Positions 7,104-13,211 of a stretch of DNA of 39,865 bases are shown in pieces. Source of the DNA: Elusimicrobiota bacterium (GTDB lineage: Bacteria; Elusimicrobiota; Elusimicrobia; UBA1565; UBA9628); assembly GCA_016209035.1 (NCBI GenBank), contig JACQWX010000033.1:35598-75462 (forward strand), given 5' to 3'. Numbering within the stretch: the stretch's first letter is position 1; the number at the start of each line of letters is the position of its first letter. The translations under genes and the position numbers were made by a program. The notes below the pieces were generated by a model that saw only the letters and a program-made list of their open reading frames with translations, did no database searches and was not told the origin of the DNA.

Positions 7104-7708
7104 CCCGCAAAGAGAACTGGAACGACGGGGTCGCGTTGCCTCCGGGATTGACGGTGGCCGCAATCCGCAAGTCCATTCAGTATGTTGAGAAGGAATCGTC
7201 GGAATTGGTCGAGATATATCTGGAGCAGGCGAATGTTTTCAGTGCGATTATGGGCATTTTCGGGGCCAAGGCATTGGATGCGTTCAGCGTTTACGAGAAG
7301 AGCAAGGACAGCAACGTCGCGCAGCAACGGTTTCCCGATCTGCGCAGGCGCGGCAGCGGGCGGAATCCTCCTCCAGATTCCTGCCTTGAGTCAAAGGCGA
7401 GCAAACGGCCATGGGCGTTGCAGTCGCACTATGATCATGCCGGCTGGTACGTGATCTGGCGGTACTGGGTTGATCCTACCATGTCCGTTGATCCTGGACG
7501 CTCGGTCACCATATGGCGCGTCGAGGTCGTGAGGCTTGAGAAGAACGATTGGAAATATGAAGGAAGCGGGGCGGGGAAGCAAGGCGGTGGCCGGACCCAT
7601 ACGTTTGGATTGAGGTGGCCGGCCGAGAAGTTGCGGGACAAGGCTGTGTACGAGAGGCTTGATATCCGGATTCAGGGTGGCAAGGTGGTGCCGGCGAACG
7701 GTGAATAG
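7100..7708 (+). CDS. probable restriction endonuclease of the PD-(D/E)XK fold
   Basis: 202 residues, not a family I recognise. It is coupled to the methyltransferase by an ATGA overlap, the usual layout of a restriction-modification pair. It contains P79-D80, then 16 residues, then E97-S98-K99, which fits the PD-X(n)-(D/E)XK catalytic pattern of type II nucleases; the segment CLESKAS after a short loop resembles the second core strand. A helical N-terminus (about 20-65) and a Trp-rich part (GWYVIWRYWVD, VTIWRVEVVRLEKNDW) surround it. Base composition matches the methyltransferase rather than the mla genes. A non-nuclease accessory protein cannot be excluded. Confidence 0.6.
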   Translation: MTRKENWNDGVALPPGLTVAAIRKSIQYVEKESSELVEIYLEQANVFSAIMGIFGAKALDAFSVYEKSKDSNVAQQRFPDLRRRGSGRNPPPDSCLESKASKRPWALQSHYDHAGWYVIWRYWVDPTMSVDPGRSVTIWRVEVVRLEKNDWKYEGSGAGKQGGGRTHTFGLRWPAEKLRDKAVYERLDIRIQGGKVVPANGE

Positions 7709-7710
7709 TC

Positions 7711-7765
7711 GATGAAACGGCGTCACGCCAACCCCTCGCGCGCCTCCCTGTTCGAGAGGCGCGCG
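7711..7765 (+). repeat. intergenic palindromic element, copy C (before mlaF)
   Basis: Begins GATGAAACGGC three bases after the nuclease stop codon and ends in a hairpin (CGCGCGCCTC at 7737-7746 paired with 7756-7765) three bases before the mlaF ATG. It shares the head and overall layout with copies at 8561, 35214 and 35763, but its stem sequence differs, so it is the most divergent member. Confidence 0.6.
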
Positions 7766-7767
7766 GA

Positions 7768-8565
7768 ATGATCGACGCGGTCGGGGTCAGGAAGGGTTTT
7801 AAGGGCCGCCCGGTCCTGCGCGGGGTCGACATCATCGTCGAGGAAGGCGAGACCCTGGCGATCGTCGGCGGTTCCGGGTGCGGCAAGAGCACCTTCCTCA
7901 AGTGCGTGATCGGCCTCCTGCGGCCAGACGAGGGGTCCATCGCAGTCGACGGCGTGGACATCACGACGCTCACCACCGAGACAGAGATCGCCCAGTACCG
8001 GCGCCGTTTCGGCTACCTTTTCCAGGAGGCCGCCCTGTTCGACTCCCTGCCGGTGTGGGAGAACGTGACCTTCGGGCTCAAGTACCTGACCGACATCCCG
8101 CGCTCAAGCTTCAGGAGGATCGCGGGGGACAAGCTGGCCCTGGTGGGCTTGAAGGACATCGAGGACATGCGTCCGGCGGAGCTCTCCGGCGGCATGAAGA
8201 AGCGCGTGGCCTTGGCCCGGGCCATCGCGGCCGAGCCGTCCTATATTTTGTATGATGAGCCGACCACGGGGCTCGACCCCATCATGTCGGACGTGATCAA
8301 CGACCTGATCATCGACCTTCAGAAGAAGCTGAACGTCACCGCGATCGTGGTGACCCACGACATGAGGTCGGCCTACAAGATCGCCAGCCGCATGGCGATG
8401 CTGCACGACGGAAGGGTGTTGCAGGTGGCGCACCCCGAAGTCATGAAGATCAGCACCAACCCGCACGTTCGGCAGTTCGTGGACGGCTTGAGCGAAGGGC
8501 CGATCAAGATGAGGCTCAAGGAGTACGAGCTGCCGGAGGACGAAGAAATAGGAAGGGCTCGATGA
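7768..8565 (+). CDS. mlaF: Mla-type lipid ABC transporter ATPase
   Basis: 265 residues, typical of MlaF. It powers the MlaE permease at the inner membrane. Walker A GGSGCGKST at 34-42, Q-loop in FGYLFQEAALFDSL, signature LSGGMKKRVALARA near 140, Walker B YILYDEPTTGLDP near 160 and the switch His in VVTHDM. The VFQEGALF-like Q-loop and LSGGM signature are usual in this subfamily. The ATG directly follows a palindromic element. Its TGA lies inside the next element (8561), 55 bases before mlaD. Confidence 0.94.
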   Translation: MIDAVGVRKGFKGRPVLRGVDIIVEEGETLAIVGGSGCGKSTFLKCVIGLLRPDEGSIAVDGVDITTLTTETEIAQYRRRFGYLFQEAALFDSLPVWENVTFGLKYLTDIPRSSFRRIAGDKLALVGLKDIEDMRPAELSGGMKKRVALARAIAAEPSYILYDEPTTGLDPIMSDVINDLIIDLQKKLNVTAIVVTHDMRSAYKIASRMAMLHDGRVLQVAHPEVMKISTNPHVRQFVDGLSEGPIKMRLKEYELPEDEEIGRAR

Positions 8566-8615
8566 AACGGCATTCTGCCCCCACATCTGCTTGCCTCCCC
8601 GTGGGGGAGGCAAGC
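8561..8615 (+). repeat. intergenic palindromic element, copy A (mlaF-mlaD)
   Basis: GATGAAACGGCA at 8561 includes the mlaF stop codon TGA. A GCCCCCAC block follows, then a 12-bp perfect stem (8589-8600 with 8604-8615, loop GTG). The right arm contains GGGGAGG, positioned ten bases before the mlaD ATG, so it should serve as the mlaD ribosome-binding site. Nearly the same sequence occurs on the minus strand at 35214-35271. Confidence 0.85.
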
Positions 8616-8620
8616 GACAC

Positions 8621-9949
8621 ATGACCACCGAATCCAAGGTCGGCGCCTTCGTCATGGCCGGGATGGTCTTGATCGCCGTCGCCATCTTCCTGCTCGGGGA
8701 TTTCACGCTGGAGAAACGCTACCTGCTGCACGTCAACTTCGGGGACGTTTCCGGGCTCTCCAAGAACGTCCCGGTCAAGTTGTCAGGCGTCGAGGTCGGC
8801 CAGGTCAAGGACATCACTCTGTCGGGAAACCGGGTGAAGGTGACCGCCTCGGTTCGCACCGGGGTCGAGATATACAAGGACTCCGTGTTCACGGTCGGCA
8901 TCACGGGCATCATCGGGTCGAAATACCTGGAGATCGCGCAGGGCCACCCCGCCGCCGGGGCCATCCCGGCCGACTCGACCATCGAGGGCGTCGACCCGAT
9001 GCCGCTCGACAAGGCCATGAGGGACGCCTTGAAGAGCCTCGACGAGCTCCTGGCGTCCTTCAACTCGACGACGGCCAAGCCCGGCACGCTCGCCCGCAAC
9101 CTCAACGACACGGTCGCCAACATGCGCGACCTCACCGCCAACTTGAACGAGCTCATCGAGACGAGCCGGCCCAACCTCTCCAAGGCCCTGGCCCGCACCG
9201 ACTCCATCTCGGAGAAGCTCGACGACCTCTTGGCCAAGAGCAACCAGGTCATGGCGAGCCTCTCCACGGACAAGGGCGCCGTGGGGGCCCTGATGAACGA
9301 TCCCAAGGTCAAGGAAGACGTGAAGGAGACCGTGTCGAGCATCAAGGAGGCGGCCGGCACCGCGAAGGACGTCCTGGGCAGGATGACCCAGTTCCGGATC
9401 TTCTGGAACCTCGACTGGCGCTACGAGCACGTGGCGCGCGCGGCCCGGCTCGACGCGGGGATCAATATCTCCCCGCGCGAGGGGCGCTACTACTACGTCG
9501 GCGGGGCCAACATCGGCAACGAGAACGACGCCCGGCCCAGCAACAAGGACTACGCCAAGCTCAACACCGTCGACGCCCTGCTGGGCTGGGAGCGCGGGCC
9601 TTTCGACTTCGCCATCGGGGTCCTGCGCTCCGGCGGGGGCGGGAGGGTCACGGTCACCCCGTTCTACGACCACCCAGTCGGCAAGAAGTTCAGCCTGACG
9701 GCGCAGGCCTACGATTTCAGCCGCGACCGCGTGTCGGAGAGCCGGCGGTTCAACCACCCGATCTACGACGTCGGCTTGATGGCCCGGATCAGCCGCTTCT
9801 TCGGCATCGGCGCCCGCGCGGAGGACCTTGCGGAGATCAAGCGGTACCAGACCTGGGCGAACGTCATGTTCGAGGACAAAGACCTCGCGTATCTCTTCGG
9901 CGTGGTGAGCTTCGGCGCGGCCGGGACGAAGGGCAGGTCCAAGAAGTAG
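8621..9949 (+). CDS. mlaD: MCE-domain lipid-binding protein with C-terminal beta domain
   Basis: 442 residues from the ATG at 8621; an in-frame earlier start at 8591 would lie inside the repeat hairpin and is rejected. Residues 8-26 are a membrane anchor, 33-115 an MCE domain (VSGLSKNVPVKLSGVEVGQV, then GIIGSKYLEI), and 130-255 a long amphipathic helix region typical of MlaD/YrbD homologs that bridge the periplasm. Residues about 256-442 are unusual: alternating hydrophobic and aromatic strands with Gly and Tyr, such as GRYYYVGGANIG and FSLTAQAYDFSRDR, resembling an outer-membrane barrel or a large beta domain. It may span from inner to outer membrane in one chain. It completes the mlaEFD set. 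Confidence 0.88.
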   Translation: MTTESKVGAFVMAGMVLIAVAIFLLGDFTLEKRYLLHVNFGDVSGLSKNVPVKLSGVEVGQVKDITLSGNRVKVTASVRTGVEIYKDSVFTVGITGIIGSKYLEIAQGHPAAGAIPADSTIEGVDPMPLDKAMRDALKSLDELLASFNSTTAKPGTLARNLNDTVANMRDLTANLNELIETSRPNLSKALARTDSISEKLDDLLAKSNQVMASLSTDKGAVGALMNDPKVKEDVKETVSSIKEAAGTAKDVLGRMTQFRIFWNLDWRYEHVARAARLDAGINISPREGRYYYVGGANIGNENDARPSNKDYAKLNTVDALLGWERGPFDFAIGVLRSGGGGRVTVTPFYDHPVGKKFSLTAQAYDFSRDRVSESRRFNHPIYDVGLMARISRFFGIGARAEDLAEIKRYQTWANVMFEDKDLAYLFGVVSFGAAGTKGRSKK

Positions 9950-9976
9950 CCTGGACCTTCCCGCGGACAAACTCCG

Positions 9977-10596
9977 ATGGGCAGACGACCTCCCGGATCC
10001 CGCGCCATCGCCGCGGCCGCGGCGCTTCTCTGGTGCGCGTGCCTGCAGCTCTCCCTGTCGGGCTGCGAAGCGCCCTACGACAGCTCCACGGAAGACTGCG
10101 TTCTCGGCGACGACTACTCGGAAGTCAAACCGAGGACCGGGAGCCCCTACTATCGAGTGGAGTACTCCTTCAACGTGGACGGGCGGAGCTACGGCGGCAT
10201 CGGGCGGCTCGAGGCCGAGCCGACGACCCGCGAGTGCACGGCCTTCTACATGGCCAGGAATCCCAAGAACAACGCGCTGACCTCGACCGTGGGGTGGCAT
10301 CTGGGCCGCGGCATCAACGAGGCGGCCTTGAGGACTACCGCCGTCAGCATCTGGGGAAGCCGCCGTCCGACATGGCCGCCTTCTTCGCGCAACGGGCCGA
10401 GCCCCCATCGGCCATCCTGCCTCCCTACCATCCCGCGTCGGCCGAAGTCCGCTCCTTGACGAGCCTTCTGGACGGCTCGGCCGCGGACACGGGCAGGTGG
10501 GGCTATGTCTCCGAGCCCCGGGGACGGGACTTCGGCGCCTTCTTCATCAACTGCACCCACACCGACAGCAGGGGTTCCGCGTGGGACTCCTATTGA
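9977..10596 (+). pseudogene. lipoprotein gene broken by a frameshift
   Basis: The first frame (from ATG 9977) gives a lipoprotein signal with lipobox LSGC at about residues 27-30, then a domain with YYRVEYSFNVDGRSYGG and CTAFYMARNPKNN that recalls DUF3592-type proteins. After about 10318 this frame turns into Arg/Pro-rich nonsense, while the neighbouring frame becomes sensible (EDYRRQHLGKPPSDMAAFF) and runs to a TGA at 10594-10596. Joining the two frames would give one protein of about 206 residues. One missing base between about 10318 and 10335 explains it: either a real mutation or an assembly error. The gene follows mlaD by 27 bases. Confidence 0.65.
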
Positions 10597-10621
10597 TATC
10601 CGGCCACCGGGGGGGAAGTGG

Positions 10622-10627
10622 TATAAT
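10622..10627 (+). promoter_or_regulatory. -10 box of radA
   Basis: A consensus TATAAT in the gap after the lipoprotein gene. The start should be near 10634, leaving a 10-base leader without a Shine-Dalgarno before the ATG at 10644. TTGATA at 10593 is too far to be a normal -35. Confidence 0.55.
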
Positions 10628-10643
10628 CGCCCTGAGTCTACCA

Positions 10644-12221
10644 ATGAAAAAGCAGGGAGCTCCCCGGCTGCGCGCCCAGTACCGCTGCGCGCAATGCGGC
10701 TACGCCTCCCCCAAACCTTTGGGACAGTGCCCCGAGTGCTCCGCCTGGAACTCGATGGAGGAGGAGGTCGTCGCCGACCAGGCCAAGACCCCGGTCTGCC
10801 GGGGCCTTGCCGACTTCTCCTCCGCTCCGACCCCGCTGGCCGACCTGGCGGGTGACGCGCCCCCGGCCCAAAGGTCCGCCACCGGGCTCGGGGAATTCGA
10901 CCGGCTGCTGGGCGGAGGCGTGGTGCCGGGCCAGGTCGTGCTCCTGGCCGGGCCCCCGGGGATCGGCAAGTCCACCCTGATGCTCCAGGCAGCCGCGAGG
11001 CTCTCCTCCAAGTTGAGCGTCCTCTACGTGTCCGGGGAGGAGTCCCTCAAGCAGGTCGGCGACCGCGCCAGGCGCCTCGGGATCAGAGGCGGCTCCATCG
11101 TCCTGCTCTCCGAGACCGACCTTTCCAAGATCCTTGCGGCCATGGACGACCTCAAGCCCGGGCTGGTCGTGATGGATTCCGTGCAGGCCGTCCATCATCC
11201 GGATTGGCCCGGCACGCCGGGCTCGGTGACGCAGGTCAGGGAGTGTTCCGCGGAGCTCCTGCGGACCGCGAAGGGCCGGGACACCGTGGTCTTCCTGCTG
11301 GGGCACGTGACCAAGGAGGGGGCCCTGGCGGGACCCAAGCTCCTGGAACACCTGGTGGATACGGTCCTGTACTTCGACACCGAGCGGCACGACCTCCTGC
11401 GGGTCCTGCGCGCCAGCAAGAACCGGTTCGGGCCCACGGATGAGATCGGGCTCTTCGAGATGCGCGCCGGAGGCTTGAGCGAGGTCGGAGACGCCGCCTC
11501 CCTCTTCCTGGAGGAGGCGGGCGCCGGGACCGCTGGGCGGGCGGTGGCGGTCGCCATGGAGGGCTCCAGGCCCATCCTGGCCGAAGCCCAGGCCTTGGTC
11601 GTCACGACCCACTATCCCCTGCCGCGCCGGACCGCGACGGGGCTGGAATACAACCGGGTCCTCATGCTCCTGGCCGCGATGGAGAAGCACCTGCGCTTGA
11701 GGCTCGAGGACAAAGACGTGTTCGTGAGCCTCGCGGGGGGACTGAAGACCTCGGACCCGGCGCTGGACCTCGCGGCCTGCATGGCGGTCTTGAGCTCCGC
11801 GCGCGACGCGGCTCTGCCGAACGATACGGTCTTCATCGGCGAGGCGGGGCTGCTAGGCCGGGTCGGCCGCGTGCCGTTCCTGGAGGGAAGGCTTCGCGAG
11901 GCCGCCAAGGCGGGCTTCAAGAGGGCGGTGGTGCCGGTCTCGGCGGGCCTGCCCTCGGGCGGCGCGGTCGAGGTCGGAGACCGAGCGTCACCTGCGCCAT
12001 CAGGAAAGGTGTGGGCGACAGGCGGCGCGGCGGGGCTTCGGGTGGTCCCGGTGAAGACCCTGGCTGAGGCGGCGGAAATGCTCCGCTCCGGCTTGCCGGA
12101 GCGGAAAGTGACGGAAGGAATAGATGGTCATAAAGACGCACCGGACGGAAATATAGACGAGAATATTGAGGCAAATCCAACACAGAAAGGAGAACCCGGG
12201 AAGCGGAGCTTCCCGGGTTAA
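10644..12221 (+). CDS. radA: DNA repair protein RadA (Sms), with inserted repeat and unusual tail
   Basis: 525 residues, longer than the usual 450-460. A RecA-family helicase that drives branch migration in recombination. Zinc finger Cys15, 18, 29, 32; Walker A GPPGIGKST at 103-111; RadA-specific KNRFG near 259; C-terminal Lon-like domain (GGLKTSDPALDLAACMAVLS, GEAGLLGRV). Two additions explain the extra length: about 24 residues (near 440-463) encoded by a 73-bp dispersed repeat inside the Lon-like domain, and a 40-residue AT-rich hydrophilic tail bounded by two hairpins. Followed by a PIN-TRAM gene, as in Firmicutes where radA lies near yacL. Confidence 0.93.
   Translation: MKKQGAPRLRAQYRCAQCGYASPKPLGQCPECSAWNSMEEEVVADQAKTPVCRGLADFSSAPTPLADLAGDAPPAQRSATGLGEFDRLLGGGVVPGQVVLLAGPPGIGKSTLMLQAAARLSSKLSVLYVSGEESLKQVGDRARRLGIRGGSIVLLSETDLSKILAAMDDLKPGLVVMDSVQAVHHPDWPGTPGSVTQVRECSAELLRTAKGRDTVVFLLGHVTKEGALAGPKLLEHLVDTVLYFDTERHDLLRVLRASKNRFGPTDEIGLFEMRAGGLSEVGDAASLFLEEAGAGTAGRAVAVAMEGSRPILAEAQALVVTTHYPLPRRTATGLEYNRVLMLLAAMEKHLRLRLEDKDVFVSLAGGLKTSDPALDLAACMAVLSSARDAALPNDTVFIGEAGLLGRVGRVPFLEGRLREAAKAGFKRAVVPVSAGLPSGGAVEVGDRASPAPSGKVWATGGAAGLRVVPVKTLAEAAEMLRSGLPERKVTEGIDGHKDAPDGNIDENIEANPTQKGEPGKRSFPG
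11961..12033 (+). repeat. 73-bp dispersed repeat, copy 1 (inside radA)
   Basis: Matches 19869-19941 at 69 of 73 positions on the same strand. Here it is read in frame as AVEVGDRASPAPSGKVWATG, a stretch that interrupts the usual RadA sequence between AGLPSGG and LRVVPVKTLAEA. The reading frame is intact, so the insertion adds a loop rather than destroying the gene. Confidence 0.85.
12082..12105 (+). repeat. 11-bp stem hairpin in the radA tail
   Basis: TCCGCTCCGGC (12082-12092) pairs with 12095-12105 around a two-base spacer. It marks the boundary between the conserved RadA end and the AT-rich tail coding sequence. Confidence 0.6.
12193..12219 (+). repeat. 12-bp stem hairpin at the radA stop
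   Basis: AACCCGGGAAGC (12193-12204) pairs perfectly with 12208-12219; loop GGA. The stem covers the last RadA codons and touches the TAA. It ends five bases before the ATG of the PIN-TRAM gene, so it can affect translation of that gene. Confidence 0.65.
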
Positions 12222-12224
12222 CAT

Positions 12225-13211
12225 ATGGGCATCTGGCTATTCAGGCTGTTCGTCGTCGTCGTGTGTCCCGCGTTGGTCTATCTTCAGGTCAATCCGACCC
12301 CCAAGGGCATCGTGCTGGGGGTCCTCATCGGGGTCTCGATCGTGGCGGTGGAGTTCCTGGTGGAACAGGTGAACCTCCTGACCGCGGTGTCGGGGCTCTT
12401 GGGCGGAGCCGCCGGGGTCCTACTGTCCCAGGTCATCGACTACCTCGTCATCCAGATGAACATCCACTCGATCTCGCGGCATTGGGAGGAGTACGCCGTC
12501 CTGCGCTACTTCGCCTTCGGGATACTGGGGATGATCGTCACCATCAGGAAGTTCCCGGAGCTCGACGAGTTGGACAAGGACATCCTCAAGATGAGCCGGC
12601 GCCGGGGAGCGGAGTTCAAGGTGGTCGACACGAGCGCCATCATCGACGGCCGGGTCATGGACATCTGCGAGACCAAGTTCCTGACCGGGACGCTGGTGGT
12701 GCCCCGCTTCGTCCTGGTCGAACTCCAAGGGCTCTCCGACAGCCCGGACACCCTGAAGCGCGCCCGGGGCCGCCGCGGCCTCGACATCCTGGCGAGGCTT
12801 CAGGAGAACCCCGAGATCCCGGTACGCATCATGGACAAGGAATACCCCGACATCCCCGACGTGGACGGCAGGGTGGTCCGGCTCGCCAGGGACCTCGGCG
12901 GCCGGGTCATCACGACGGATTTCAACCTGAACAAGATCGCGGCCTTGGATGGCGTCGTGTGCCTCAACGTCAACGACCTCGCTCTCTCGCTCAAGCCCGT
13001 GGTGCTGCCGGGCGAGGCCATGTCCGTCTTCATCATGAAGGAAGGCAAGGAGAAGGAGCAGGGCATCGGCTACCTCGACGACGGGACCATGGTCGTGGTG
13101 GAGGACGGCAGGAGGCACATCGGCAAGAGGCTCGACGTGGGAGTCACCTCGATCCTGCAGACCTCGGCCGGCAGGATGATCTTCGGTAAGAGCAGGGGGG
13201 AGAGGGGCTGA
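12225..13211 (+). CDS. membrane-anchored PIN-TRAM protein (YacL-like)
   Basis: 328 residues. Four membrane segments at about 4-21, 28-47, 53-75 and 88-108, then a PIN nuclease domain (VVDTSAIIDGRVMD at about 136, acidic residues in DVDGRVVRLA and ITTDFNLNK) and a C-terminal TRAM domain (GEAMSVFIMKEGKEKEQGIGYLDDGTMVVVEDG). This is the architecture of YacL and relatives, thought to bind or cut RNA at the membrane. The substrate is unknown. The start ATG lies three bases after the radA TAA; the stop shares one base with the next ATG (TGATG), so this gene and the WD40 gene are coupled. Confidence 0.9.
   Translation: MGIWLFRLFVVVVCPALVYLQVNPTPKGIVLGVLIGVSIVAVEFLVEQVNLLTAVSGLLGGAAGVLLSQVIDYLVIQMNIHSISRHWEEYAVLRYFAFGILGMIVTIRKFPELDELDKDILKMSRRRGAEFKVVDTSAIIDGRVMDICETKFLTGTLVVPRFVLVELQGLSDSPDTLKRARGRRGLDILARLQENPEIPVRIMDKEYPDIPDVDGRVVRLARDLGGRVITTDFNLNKIAALDGVVCLNVNDLALSLKPVVLPGEAMSVFIMKEGKEKEQGIGYLDDGTMVVVEDGRRHIGKRLDVGVTSILQTSAGRMIFGKSRGERG

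Noticed and set aside
8591..8620. Earlier start of the MCE protein
   Set aside because: It would translate the right arm of the palindromic element; ATG 8621 has GGGGAGG at good distance and begins with the usual TESKVGAFV-type sequence.
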